A stretch of DNA of 64,000 bases from Chloroflexota bacterium (lineage in GTDB: Bacteria; Chloroflexota; Anaerolineae; Aggregatilineales; J027), in NCBI GenBank assembly GCA_024434115.1, contig QMIT01000008.1:248001-312000 (forward strand). Reading direction: 5' to 3'. The position numbers and the translations under genes are program-made. A model generated the notes under the pieces. The model did no database searches. It was not told the DNA's origin and saw only the letters and a program-made list of their open reading frames with translations. Below, piece by piece: positions 27,901-35,724 of the stretch. Each line of letters begins with the position of its first letter. Position 1 is the stretch's first letter.

Positions 27901-28453
27901 ATGCGGTGGTGATTCCACGAATGCGTTCACGGTGATATTCTTCGTTACTATCCCAGCCTTCACGTGGGGCGTGCATCGCATCCAAAATGCTGACCGGCAA
28001 ACCCGCATCTGAACCGGGGGTATAGATGCTAAATTCGGCAGCATTTTTGAGCGCGGCAATCCGCTGTGGGCCAATACCCCAACTGCTTAATCCTTCACGC
28101 CAGCGCTGCGAAATATCACGGGAATATTCACTGAGTTCCAGACCTGCCCGCCGCGCATCATCCACATTGACCCAAGGGCCAAAATCTTCAGGACGCAGTT
28201 CGGGAAAGGTCAGCAATAAATTGGTGATGTCCCCTTTGGGATCAATGATAATCGCCGGGAGGCCATCGAGTGCGGCTTCTTCCAAAAGGGTAATGCACAG
28301 GCCAGTTTTGCCACTGCCCGTCATCCCAACCACGACGGCGTGGGTAGTGAGATCACGCGAATCATAATAGACCACATCGTCTGATAAGCGACCAGCATTA
28401 GGGTCATATTGACGACCCATGTAAAACGTTGTAGGGGCTTCAATAAAGGGCAT
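24923..28453 (-). CDS. HerA/DUF87-type ATPase with long Pro/Gln-rich segments
   Basis: The 1176-residue protein begins with an FtsK/HerA-like P-loop ATPase: Walker A 'GMTGSGKTG' near residue 45, 'IIDPKGDITN', Walker B 'ILYIDEVYG' and a sensor strand 'VVLATQNPGDLD'. Residues about 485-745 are low-complexity, rich in Pro, Gln, Tyr and Gly, with repeated 'PPTAPYQ'-like units. About 755-1090 is a second folded region with a strong coiled coil (about 930-1050) and a closing 'FGICWMPEYLL'. The last 75 residues are again Gln/Tyr/Gly-rich. HerA-type ATPases move DNA or protein, but the target here is unknown. GAGG precedes the ATG. A terminator separates it from the upstream operon. Confidence 0.85.
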   Translation of the reverse strand: MPFIEAPTTFYMGRQYDPNAGRLSDDVVYYDSRDLTTHAVVVGMTGSGKTGLCITLLEEAALDGLPAIIIDPKGDITNLLLTFPELRPEDFGPWVNVDDARRAGLELSEYSRDISQRWREGLSSWGIGPQRIAALKNAAEFSIYTPGSDAGLPVSILDAMHAPREGWDSNEEYHRERIRGITTALLALTGMKTPNAVNSREHVLISNLFEYAWRGGIDLNLQDIIVQVQQPPFNKLGVLDIDSFFPEKDRFKLAMELNNIIASPSFQSWLRGEPLDLQYLMYTPQGKPRINIFYIAHLSDAERTFIMTLLLENILATMRSMSGTTSLRAILYIDEVYGHLPPYPKNPPTKEPLLRLLKQGRAFGIGVVLATQNPGDLDYKGLSNAGTWFIGRLQTENDKKKVLDGLATVSSAENQLNLETLDKLISSVDPRVFVMNNVHDPSGPILLHTRWAMSYLRGPLTRDQIRRLMDPRMRQLTNQAQYSQSPFAVQSQYGQPQYTAPYGTPAYGQQPQAAPPAYGQQSPAVPNYGQQPPQQQGFPPAYGQSPSATGPQPTLSQPYTPAPGAAGGFTPQPPSVPTYTPQQQYSPAPAGSTPPPMSLPETPNTSRLGVVPPPPPLPENTGVYNPVQYQPPTAPFQNNTAGVAPTGFTPPPAPYQTGASPYAGQSYNPPTAPYQEPINPFAPPTAPYQAGGAPVAPQSYTPPTAPFTGQDADFNTGVAVPSSSRGKSGKSAASKSAASGNTMSVTGFERDADLPPGYSFTPPVISSTINQYYLPSIVTLQQAIARWERQMGQRASQFGGNQVVYTPFLLAQVQVRYLDRRSGVNMVENYAYYIPNLDRAGLIQWDQYRDRPVVPSQLSAAPFQQAAYGELSPGMTDRARLTALKNEVVDYLTRTAGMTLPYNSTLDIYGTPGTGFQDFQMRVNAAAREARDAEIDKVTAKYEAIFDRLEEKIRREERELRTDKQALQDLGQEELFTLGEAVVSLMRGHTAYTLSRVSRARRYKGQAKGDVAESDAVIREVEAEMDAAQQRFEYELQQINAKWKQIAGTVEEVRVTPYKKDIYPELFGICWMPEYLLDINGMQAKLKAWENSTNRNRAVDAPPQNMASSGGYGQQGYGGPNTQQYLTSPQQTYPQQTYPQQQGGNYPQQGYDQGYGQPGQDQYYDDSGYQQGGGNW

Positions 28454-28568
28454 AACGTTATCGCCTCACTTGTTGACTATCTGGGGCAAAACTAACAGCA
28501 CCAAAACATGACTCTACCACAATTCCAATAATATCACGAATTGGACACCAGCACATATATTCTATCTA

Positions 28569-28592
28569 AGAAAGCCCCGAAAGATGGGGGGC
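28569..28592 (-). terminator. Terminator of the MoxR/DUF58/DUF4129 operon
   Basis: On the minus strand GCCCC pairs with GGGGC across a short loop and is followed by TTTCTT. It lies 11 bases after the DUF4129 stop codon and divides that operon from the HerA-like gene. Confidence 0.6.
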
Positions 28593-28602
28593 AAGTGAAT
28601 TA

Positions 28603-30135
28603 TTAGGGAATTTCAATGGCTTTCAAACGTTCAAATGCGTCGCGGATAGCGTTGAGTTGTTCACTGCTTTCAGGTAATTCACCATAGCGCACTGCAACAT
28701 AGGCGTCGGTAATCAAGCGGATTTCAGTCTCACCACCGGGAAAAGCACGTCCTAATGAACGGCGGTATTCATTCGGCGTTTCAGCCTTGCGACGAGGAAA
28801 ACCCCGTTTTTCGGCAAGGCCTGCCATACGAGAATATGTCCAGCGCACGGAAAGGGCTGCCAACAAATCGCGCCCTCCCCCAAATTGGCGCATGAGGTTT
28901 AGGGCCTCCCCGATGCGCCGCAGTCGGTTGCCCAGCCCTTTGCGAATATCGGCCATAATCTCGCGCCGATCTAAGAGTTCGCTGTCCTCGTCGGAGAATA
29001 ATTCAGCATCTCGCAGGAAAAACATCATCAGCCAGAAAAACAGAGGAATCACGACACACAATAATACAAAGCCGATTCCGATACCCGTCCCAATAAAATC
29101 AAAAACGTCAGCCACGATATTTTCACCAGTGCCCTGCGCGGGTTCATCTACCACCGGGCCACCTTCAATTGTGCCAATATTGTCTTCCTCCGACTCTGAT
29201 ATTAGGATTTGGGAGGCAAGATAGGCAAAGGGGATAGTCAGTGCCAGCGCCAACGCCACACAACCCACAAACATAGACATATTGATGACCACACGAGCCA
29301 TCGCCATAACCAGCATCAGCGTCAAAAGTCCGGTAATCACCCACGACGCCTTTTCTCGATCCACACCCGATAACAGCATGGCAAACAAAAACCCGATGGT
29401 GACGATCACCACCACCACCAATGTGAGAAAACCAAACCATGTCAGGCCAAAACGTGCCCGCTGGGTATCATCCTCGACCTTGAGATTAGCTGACCGGGAT
29501 AAGGCAGTTGAGAGCAGTGAGGTGGTAAAAAACAAAGGCAGCACCACCACAAATTGGTCACTGACTGTGCGGGAACTCAATGCACCAAAAACAAAAAAGG
29601 CCAGAATGCCAATTCGCATCTGGGTACTGACGGCGGTCATATTGATATAGAGACGCCCTAGTGAAAAAGCACGCTGCCAAAACAATAGGACGAGGGGAGC
29701 AATAAAAAACGTAATGGGAATGCGTGATCCAAAAAAATTAAAGGCTCTGACAAAATTTAAATCTATACTATCGCCTGTTTCCCGAAGAATGGGCATAAGG
29801 GACACAGTGACCAATAAGCCAATGAACGTGCCCAGCAGCAACATACGAAATTGGGCATAAGCTGGTTTTCGCATCCGCATCATATAGCGGCGCATCAGTA
29901 GCGAAGGCATAAAATTGATGCCGACAAAAATCAGTGTATACCCCATCTGAGTTGGCAGGACTGAACCAAACTGTTTCTTAAAAAAGTCGTGAATCCATAG
30001 CAAAACGACGGAAATCCACATGACGTGCGACAGACCCATCAGAATATAAGTGGCTTCGCGCCGCCAAATCACCGGAGAGGGCTTGAATTTAAAAGTTGGG
30101 CCTACCGCGTCTACTCGAACCTCAAGGGCTGACAT
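28603..30135 (-). CDS. DUF4129 domain membrane protein
   Basis: The 510-residue protein has about ten membrane helices. After the last helix comes a cytoplasmic C-terminal DUF4129 domain with 'GFPRRKAETPNEYRRSLGRAFP' and 'ITDAYVAVRYGE', the family hallmarks. DUF4129 usually caps TgpA-like transglutaminases in MoxR operons. Here I see no transglutaminase Cys-His-Asp core, so this looks like the DUF4129 membrane scaffold alone. The ATG at 30135 is chosen because the longer frame would overlap the DUF58 gene by 86 bases and adds a basic stretch. With this start the overlap is 14 bases. Last gene of the seven-gene run. Confidence 0.82.
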   Translation of the reverse strand: MSALEVRVDAVGPTFKFKPSPVIWRREATYILMGLSHVMWISVVLLWIHDFFKKQFGSVLPTQMGYTLIFVGINFMPSLLMRRYMMRMRKPAYAQFRMLLLGTFIGLLVTVSLMPILRETGDSIDLNFVRAFNFFGSRIPITFFIAPLVLLFWQRAFSLGRLYINMTAVSTQMRIGILAFFVFGALSSRTVSDQFVVVLPLFFTTSLLSTALSRSANLKVEDDTQRARFGLTWFGFLTLVVVVIVTIGFLFAMLLSGVDREKASWVITGLLTLMLVMAMARVVINMSMFVGCVALALALTIPFAYLASQILISESEEDNIGTIEGGPVVDEPAQGTGENIVADVFDFIGTGIGIGFVLLCVVIPLFFWLMMFFLRDAELFSDEDSELLDRREIMADIRKGLGNRLRRIGEALNLMRQFGGGRDLLAALSVRWTYSRMAGLAEKRGFPRRKAETPNEYRRSLGRAFPGGETEIRLITDAYVAVRYGELPESSEQLNAIRDAFERLKAIEIP

Positions 30136-31600
30136 GTTCGGCCTCCTGCGTTTTTTGGGATTCTTGTTCGGCAAGCTGACGCAAGAACCGCTGACGGGGG
30201 GTTTCATAGCTCTCGTCAGTCGTCAACGGGGTTGCCAACGCAAGTGCATTATTTAGATTCTCTTCCATCTCATCTGGTTCATCAAAGCCGATAGGTAGGT
30301 GATACATGGGGATTCCATGCAGTTCTTTAGGCTTCTTTTTGCCAAGATTAACCCACGTCACCCGGCGTCCGCTGTCCCGCAAGCGTAAACTGGAAGTCGC
30401 AATCATCTCACTGATGAAGGGTGTAATCATGACCATTGTTGCACCAATCGGCAGGCGTGGACTTTCCTGCAAAACAAATCGTCCAAACTCAGCCGTGACA
30501 AAATAATTGACCCCAGCCAGCGCCTCTAGGATTTTGGATAATTGGTCGGTGCGGCGGCTCGGCTGTACGCGAAAGGATTGGTCAGAACGGGCCAATGCTC
30601 CATTACAAATCAGCCCAACAGCGTAATTTTGTTCAACGGCCCATTTCGCAATCGAGGCCGCAACCATCAAGGTATATTCGGTCATATCCGGCCAAAAACC
30701 ACGCCAATGCGTTTCAAAGCTGGCGATATTCACCGCCAAAACGATGCTTGCGCCGCGTGTTGGTTCATACAGCTTGGTTTGCAATTGTCCGGTACGGGCA
30801 GTAGCTTTCCAGTGGATTTGGCGGAAGGTATCTTGGGGTTGATAGTCGCGTACACCGATCACACGATGGGGGTCTTCAAATAGCCGCCGCTGAACCCGCC
30901 GATCTCCAAAAGGGTCATGCAGCGGGAAACCCAGTTGATCGAGGGATCTAACTTCGGGATAGACGATTAGATAATCCTCACGTCCTTTAGAGGTACGCAG
31001 GCGCTCAAATAGGCCAAACGGATCACCCGACAGCATATTGACCGGGCCAAGTTCATATACCCCACGTTTTTGGGCCATTAATTCATAGCGCCGCCGAATC
31101 CGCTCATACCAACGTAGGGCATAGGCATTTGTGAGATAACCTGTGTTGGGGTCGCCTTCACTTTCGGACATAGCCTCCGAACGGGTTGGTGGAAAACCAG
31201 TCGGCCATGTATCCTGCACTTGCAACCATGTGACAGGCAGCCATTTTTTGTTTTCGATGGTGATTTCGACCTCGGTGGTTTCGCCGGGGAAGGCATGGGT
31301 ATGATGCACTTTGCGGCGATAGGCCAGATTGATAAGGGTGTTACGACTCCAAAGCCACGCAATCGTAATTGTCACCAGCATAAACGCCGTCATTGCCATC
31401 AGAGCACGGTTGTTGGCGGCGATAGAAATGAGGAATGCCAATACCGACAGACTCACCCAGCGATGATTGAGTAGTGCCCCAACCGTATCACCGGGGTGGA
31501 GTTCATGTTCCTTCGCCGATAGTTCTTTGAGTTCCTCTTCGCGCTTTTCCCGCTGAATCTGGATTTCGCGCTCATTGGTAGGCTGTTGTAAAAACGTCAT
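30122..31600 (-). CDS. DUF58 domain protein, MoxR partner
   Basis: The 492-residue protein has two membrane helices near the N-terminus (about 50-88). A beta-sandwich follows, and then the DUF58 core with its signature 'FRQIHWKATARTGQLQTKLYEPT' near residue 270, which opens a vWA-like fold. DUF58 proteins act with MoxR AAA+ ATPases, probably in metal-dependent assembly or maturation of envelope proteins. Its stop overlaps the DUF4129 start. Eight bases separate it from the upstream unknown gene. Confidence 0.9.
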   Translation of the reverse strand: MTFLQQPTNEREIQIQREKREEELKELSAKEHELHPGDTVGALLNHRWVSLSVLAFLISIAANNRALMAMTAFMLVTITIAWLWSRNTLINLAYRRKVHHTHAFPGETTEVEITIENKKWLPVTWLQVQDTWPTGFPPTRSEAMSESEGDPNTGYLTNAYALRWYERIRRRYELMAQKRGVYELGPVNMLSGDPFGLFERLRTSKGREDYLIVYPEVRSLDQLGFPLHDPFGDRRVQRRLFEDPHRVIGVRDYQPQDTFRQIHWKATARTGQLQTKLYEPTRGASIVLAVNIASFETHWRGFWPDMTEYTLMVAASIAKWAVEQNYAVGLICNGALARSDQSFRVQPSRRTDQLSKILEALAGVNYFVTAEFGRFVLQESPRLPIGATMVMITPFISEMIATSSLRLRDSGRRVTWVNLGKKKPKELHGIPMYHLPIGFDEPDEMEENLNNALALATPLTTDESYETPRQRFLRQLAEQESQKTQEAEHVSP

Positions 31601-31608
31601 CTAAAAAA

Positions 31609-32211
31609 CTACTTTTCTACCCATGTCTCAGAAAAAGCCATAAAAGCGGTGCAGCGCGGCCAATTGGGGTCGCTCAAATCACTCCGCACCTGACCCTCTA
31701 ATGCCTGCCCGTTGACGACCATCGAACCCGTTTTGCAGGGGCAGATGACGGTATAAACATCGTGTTTGGTCTCACCATTTAATCCCGTTGTCAACTGGGG
31801 CACATGGAATAGGCGTTGGGCAAGGGCCTCATCCCACGTCAAGATGAGATGGTTATCGCCACTGTAAACGGCCACCCGATGATAACGGCGGCTGTCCATT
31901 TCTTGAACAAAACGGGCCTGCGTCAATTGGATTTGCGGCCAACCCCGTCCCTGAAAATCTTCAAAATGCTGGACAAAGGTATCCGCCAGCCAGCGCCCCA
32001 GTTCAAAATTATCAGTATAGATGCTTTGCAGCAGGGGAATATTGGGAGTATCTGATTCGACATTAATCACAAGCGCATTGCCGATGCCGTGTGGCGAAAA
32101 CGTGCAGCGCCAATAACTTGCCAGTGCGACGAGTTGTTCCGTACCGGGGCGATACAATTTCATTTCCGGGTTTTCACCACAAAAAATGATGCGGCCTTGA
32201 ATGGATGGCAT
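31609..32211 (-). CDS. Unknown protein inserted between MoxR and DUF58 genes
   Basis: The 200-residue protein is soluble, with no signal peptide or membrane helix. I do not recognise a family. Visible features are an N-terminal 'GRIIFCGENPEMKLYRPGTEQL' stretch, a 'WPQIQLTQARFVQEMD' helix and a C-terminal pair 'VICPCKTG' with two cysteines that could bind a metal. The ATG at 32211 has GAGGGGGAG seven bases upstream and is preferred to a TTG at 32229. Its position inside a conserved MoxR-DUF58 operon suggests a client or an accessory factor for this chaperone system. Confidence 0.7.
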   Translation of the reverse strand: MPSIQGRIIFCGENPEMKLYRPGTEQLVALASYWRCTFSPHGIGNALVINVESDTPNIPLLQSIYTDNFELGRWLADTFVQHFEDFQGRGWPQIQLTQARFVQEMDSRRYHRVAVYSGDNHLILTWDEALAQRLFHVPQLTTGLNGETKHDVYTVICPCKTGSMVVNGQALEGQVRSDLSDPNWPRCTAFMAFSETWVEK

Positions 32212-32225
32212 AAAGGCACTCCCCC

Positions 32226-33161
32226 TCAATCTACCGGAACGGCGACAGAATCCACAATATCAGCCACAATTTCGTGGGCTGTGCGTCCGCGCAGTACAGT
32301 CTGAGGGCTAACCATGACCCGATGGGTTAAGACATAGGGCGCAAGGAATTTCACATCGTCAGGCAATACATAATTACGCCCGTCAATGGCGGCCCATGCT
32401 TGACTGATGCGGTAGAGGCCGAGCGTGGCTCGTGGGCTGCCCCCCAAATCGAGTTCGGGTTGCTCGCGGGTGGTGCGGATGGTATTGACGATATAATTTT
32501 GCACCGCCTCCCCCACGCGAATGTCTCGCACCTGCCCCACGATTTCCATGATCTCCACCGGGCTGCTGACCTCGCCCAGAGTTGCCATCGGGTCATTGGA
32601 ACGGTAGCGGGTCAGGATTTGATTTTCCTCTTCTTCGGATGGATACCCCACCGACAAACGAATCAGGAAGCGGTCTAGTTGGGCTTCGGGCAACGGGAAC
32701 GTGCCTTCGAGTTCAATTGGATTTTGGGTCGCCAAGACCATAAAGGGCCGTTCCAAAATATGGGTTTGGTTTTCCAGCGTGACTTGGCGCTCCTGCATGG
32801 CTTCCAACAGGGCGCTCTGGGTGCGCGGCGTGGCACGGTTGATTTCATCAGCCAATACGATTTGGGTCATAATCGGGCCGGGCCGGAATTCAAATTCTTG
32901 CTGTTTTTGGTTGAAATAATACAGGCCAGTGACATCTTGGGGGAGCAGGTCGGGGGTAAATTGGATACGCTGGAAACTGCACCCTAAGGATTGGGCCATC
33001 GCTTTTGCCAGCGTGGTTTTACCTGTCCCCGGCACATCTTCTAATAAGATATGCCCTTCGCTGAGTAGGCAGGCAATGGCGAGATTTATGACTTCTGTTT
33101 TGCCAACAATTACCTGCTGGATATTTTCACGGATACGAGCGGCAACTTCCGCAATGGACAT
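32226..33161 (-). CDS. MoxR family AAA+ ATPase
   Basis: The 311-residue protein is a MoxR-type AAA+ ATPase with Walker A 'EDVPGTGKTTLAKAMA', Walker B 'IVLADEINRATPRTQSALLEAMQE', sensor 1 'VLATQNPIE' and arginine-finger 'PEAQLDRFLIRL'. MoxR ATPases act as chaperones in assembling metal- or substrate-containing complexes together with DUF58/vWA proteins. The ATG at 33161 has AAGGAG seven bases upstream; an upstream frame extension is not believed. It sits between a SCO1664-like gene and the unknown 200-residue gene in one minus-strand run. Confidence 0.93.
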   Translation of the reverse strand: MSIAEVAARIRENIQQVIVGKTEVINLAIACLLSEGHILLEDVPGTGKTTLAKAMAQSLGCSFQRIQFTPDLLPQDVTGLYYFNQKQQEFEFRPGPIMTQIVLADEINRATPRTQSALLEAMQERQVTLENQTHILERPFMVLATQNPIELEGTFPLPEAQLDRFLIRLSVGYPSEEEENQILTRYRSNDPMATLGEVSSPVEIMEIVGQVRDIRVGEAVQNYIVNTIRTTREQPELDLGGSPRATLGLYRISQAWAAIDGRNYVLPDDVKFLAPYVLTHRVMVSPQTVLRGRTAHEIVADIVDSVAVPVD

Positions 33162-33207
33162 GAATTGCTCCTTAAAAGTCAAAAACAACAATCTAAATAG
33201 GTTGGCC

Positions 33208-34017
33208 TCACACCGGGGGCCAAGGATAACTTGGGCCGGGGCCGGGGTGTGGATATTTTTTGGTGGTCAACAGGCGGTTGCCCCGCTTATTGATTGCCTC
33301 AATTTCGTCTGGTTCCAGCAATTTTTGCAGTGTGATGGTCAATTCATCGGCTGTGTTACACAAGGTTTCCACCACACGGCTGACATCTTGCAACAATTCA
33401 TCGGGAATCGGCTGTCCGGCAAAATCCCAAATTACGGTGCGGAGTTTGGGATAGGGATGGAAACAAATGCCATGATCTATGCCCCAAATTTTGCCCCGCG
33501 CATCTACCAAGACATGCCCACCCTTGCGATCTGCATTGTTGACCAAACAATCAAACAGGGCCATCATTGAGAGTTGGGGGATAAAGCTGTCGTCCAGCGA
33601 AAAATAGTTAATTTCGGCGTCGTGCTGGATGAATAGTTGCAGCGACCCTACACCCTCTGGCCCATCTTGACGCAGCACCGTCGGTGGGACAATCCGCCAA
33701 TCCAGCGCTTCCGAAATGATAAACGCGGCCACTTCTCGATAACATAATGTGCCATCCGGGAAATCCCATAACGAACGTTCACCGCTTTGGGGCTTATAAA
33801 TCGCCAATGTTTCAAGTTCGTCGTCTTTGACCTGTACCACCGTTGTATAGTTGGTAGACCAGCGCAGGCGCCCCATGCCACGCTTAATTTTGCCATGCTG
33901 AAGCAGCTTCATGACCCGTTCAATTTCCACCACTTGGCTATCATCGTCATCGGATGGTGGAACATCATTGGGTGGTTGCGGTTGGTCATTAGAAGTAGGT
34001 GGAATGTCGTCGCTCAT
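33208..34017 (-). CDS. SCO1664 family protein (PI3/4-kinase-like fold)
   Basis: The 269-residue protein matches the SCO1664 family known from actinobacteria, with a predicted phosphatidylinositol-kinase-like fold. Key motifs are 'AIYKPQSGERSLWDFPDGTLCYREVAAFIISE' (nucleotide-binding Lys/Glu), 'FDCLVNNADRKGGHV' (catalytic-type Asn-Asp-Arg) and 'WGIDHGICF' (metal-binding Asp). A low-complexity acidic N-terminus of about 35 residues and a Pro-rich tail flank it. It is cytoplasmic and its substrate is unknown. It travels with DUF3090 and a histidine-phosphatase gene, as here. Confidence 0.87.
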   Translation of the reverse strand: MSDDIPPTSNDQPQPPNDVPPSDDDDSQVVEIERVMKLLQHGKIKRGMGRLRWSTNYTTVVQVKDDELETLAIYKPQSGERSLWDFPDGTLCYREVAAFIISEALDWRIVPPTVLRQDGPEGVGSLQLFIQHDAEINYFSLDDSFIPQLSMMALFDCLVNNADRKGGHVLVDARGKIWGIDHGICFHPYPKLRTVIWDFAGQPIPDELLQDVSRVVETLCNTADELTITLQKLLEPDEIEAINKRGNRLLTTKKYPHPGPGPSYPWPPV

Positions 34018-34075
34018 GATGATGTTCCCCGGCTACTCAAGATTACAATACTCGCTCAAAAGAAACTTGGTTCGG

Positions 34076-34582
34076 TTACGTCCAGTAATGAATGATATGC
34101 CCGTTCGATTTGGGATCGGCGCGGCCTGCTTCGACCACCTCTAAGGTATGTTGACAGAGGGCGTCAAATTGGTCGCGGCGTCCCCATAGGCGTACTACAC
34201 TTGGCTGAAGCAGTTCCGGGTCTTCATCTTCCTCAATCCCCATCAATTCTTGGGCGACCATGATGATGAGGTCTTGCACCGGGTCATAACCGAGGCCGAT
34301 TTGGGCAATGCGGAAACGGGGTTCAACCGGATCACGCAGTTCCATATTCATCTCTTTGAGAGTGACGCGCCGCTGAATCAGGGTCGGGAAGCGTTTGTAG
34401 AGGTCGGTCAGCATTTCTTCAATCGCTTCGGCAATGCGACGGGCCTGTTCTTTTTCGAGGGTCAGTGTCACAATCTGCGACCCCTGTCCGGCCTGAATGT
34501 TAAATTGGCGGCGACCTTTGGGGCCAACCGTGCCAAGTGTGATAAAGTCAATTGGGTTGAGTTCAATTTCGGAAAAGGCCAT
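34076..34582 (-). CDS. DUF3090 family protein
   Basis: The 168-residue cytoplasmic protein matches DUF3090: 'GTVGPKGRRQFNIQAGQGSQIVTLTLEKEQ' at the N-terminus and a closing 'GRADPKSNGHIIHYW'. The family is of unknown function and is nearly always beside the SCO1664-type and histidine-phosphatase genes. AAAGGA lies seven bases before the ATG. The phosphomutase-like gene ends 22 bases upstream and SCO1664 follows after 58 bases. Confidence 0.88.
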   Translation of the reverse strand: MAFSEIELNPIDFITLGTVGPKGRRQFNIQAGQGSQIVTLTLEKEQARRIAEAIEEMLTDLYKRFPTLIQRRVTLKEMNMELRDPVEPRFRIAQIGLGYDPVQDLIIMVAQELMGIEEDEDPELLQPSVVRLWGRRDQFDALCQHTLEVVEAGRADPKSNGHIIHYWT

Positions 34583-34604
34583 AGGGCATCCTTTGGCAAG
34601 CGTG

Positions 34605-35267
34605 TTAAATATACTTTGACGCCGATTCGGGCGCGGGTATGGGCTGGGGGCGTTCTTCGGATTTGGGCAGATGGCTGGTATCGTTCATGACATCCACCGT
34701 CGGGCGATTTTCTGCCAAGAGTAACACCGAAATCGAGGCGGGCGAAATATTTAGCCGCTGATACATATCCAAGTGCATTCCCAAGTAGTAAGCCAGAATC
34801 AGCTTGATAATATCACTGTGCGAAACGACTACGACAGTGCCATTTTCGTGACGCTCCACCAGTTTCTCCATCACCTCAACCGCCCGTGATTGAGCCGCAC
34901 GGATGGTTTCGCCCTGTGGAAACTGCATCCGCGAGGGGTAATGCTGCACGGTATACCAGCGCCGTTTCTGGTTGAGTTTGCGAAGCTCCCCGCCCTCCCA
35001 TTTACCATAACGCAGTTCGCCGATTTTTTCCTCTAATTGCAGATTCAGCGATGGGTGATATTTGAGAATGGCCTCAGCAGTTTCGACGGTGCGCTCTAGG
35101 GGACTACTGTAAATGGCGGTAATGGGCACATCCTCCAACCGTTTTCCGGTGGCGGCGGCTTGGACAAGTCCTTCCTCATTGAGATGCACCCCCGGCGTCC
35201 ACCCGGCAAGGCGGCCTGTTTTGACAAAATCATTGACGGCATGGCGGACTAATAAGATTCGGGTCAT
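34605..35267 (-). CDS. Histidine phosphatase superfamily protein (MSMEG_4193-like)
   Basis: The 220-residue protein is a histidine phosphatase/phosphoglycerate-mutase-like enzyme. The catalytic His is in 'LLVRHAVND', where the usual RHG is RHA, and the second His in 'VVVVSHSDIIK'. Other family motifs are 'YSSPLERTVETAEAI' and 'GELRYGKWEGG'. It matches the type that accompanies DUF3090 and SCO1664 genes in actinobacteria. The substrate is not known. First gene of the seven-gene minus-strand run; AAGG lies six bases before the ATG. Confidence 0.9.
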   Translation of the reverse strand: MTRILLVRHAVNDFVKTGRLAGWTPGVHLNEEGLVQAAATGKRLEDVPITAIYSSPLERTVETAEAILKYHPSLNLQLEEKIGELRYGKWEGGELRKLNQKRRWYTVQHYPSRMQFPQGETIRAAQSRAVEVMEKLVERHENGTVVVVSHSDIIKLILAYYLGMHLDMYQRLNISPASISVLLLAENRPTVDVMNDTSHLPKSEERPQPIPAPESASKYI

Positions 35268-35370
35268 TCGCGGCCTTCTACTTTTGGGCAGAAATGTTCA
35301 GGTCACTATTGTAAACCATTCTACCCCGCTGTGTCTTAGAACATCGTTAAGGTTGGAGATTATAACGCGG

Positions 35371-35598
35371 CTATTCTTGACTGCGGTCAATGTAGAGCAA
35401 ATCTGAGAGGTCGCATTCAAAATATTGGCATAGCTTTTCAATAACAGGGCCGTCAAAACGATCCACTTCGTTCTTTACCCAGCGAGAAATTACACCCACT
35501 GAAAGCCCCGTCTCCTTAGCAATTTCAGAGTAAGTGATATTTCTTCCTAGCCTGCGTTCCTTTTCGGTCATAAGCAATAAAAAGCGATTTCGCAGCAT
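35371..35598 (-). CDS. XRE-type helix-turn-helix regulator
   Basis: The 75-residue protein is a small Cro/CI-type DNA-binding protein: 'RNRFLLLMTEKERRLGRNITYSEIAKETGLSVGVISRWVKNEVDRFDGPVIEKLCQYFECDLSDLLYI' has all five helices, with 'SEIAKETGLSVGVISRW' as the helix-turn-helix. The open frame runs on upstream to 35766 but those residues do not look like protein and would overlap the divergent nuclease gene, so I start it at the ATG at 35598. No Shine-Dalgarno is clear. It diverges from the nuclease gene and probably represses both from sites in the shared region. A+T-richer than its surroundings. Confidence 0.8.
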   Translation of the reverse strand: MLRNRFLLLMTEKERRLGRNITYSEIAKETGLSVGVISRWVKNEVDRFDGPVIEKLCQYFECDLSDLLYIDRSQE

Positions 35599-35661
35599 CC
35601 TTAAATAGTTCCTACCATCACATTCTTGGCGACGCGAGTATGATAATTCAAAAACCTCACC

Positions 35662-35702
35662 TTGACGAATATATCTACTAGTGTTAAAAATGTATACTAG
35701 TA
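35662..35702 (+). promoter_or_regulatory. Divergent control region with paired TACTAGT operator candidates
   Basis: TTGACG (35662-35667) and TAAAAA (35685-35690), 17 bases apart, could form the nuclease promoter. Two palindromic sites flank the -10: TACTAGTG (35676-35683) and TACTAGTA (35695-35702), with 19-base spacing. Their placement fits repression by the adjacent XRE-type protein. Confidence 0.5.
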
Positions 35703-35724
35703 TAAAATAGATGGAAACCTTGAA

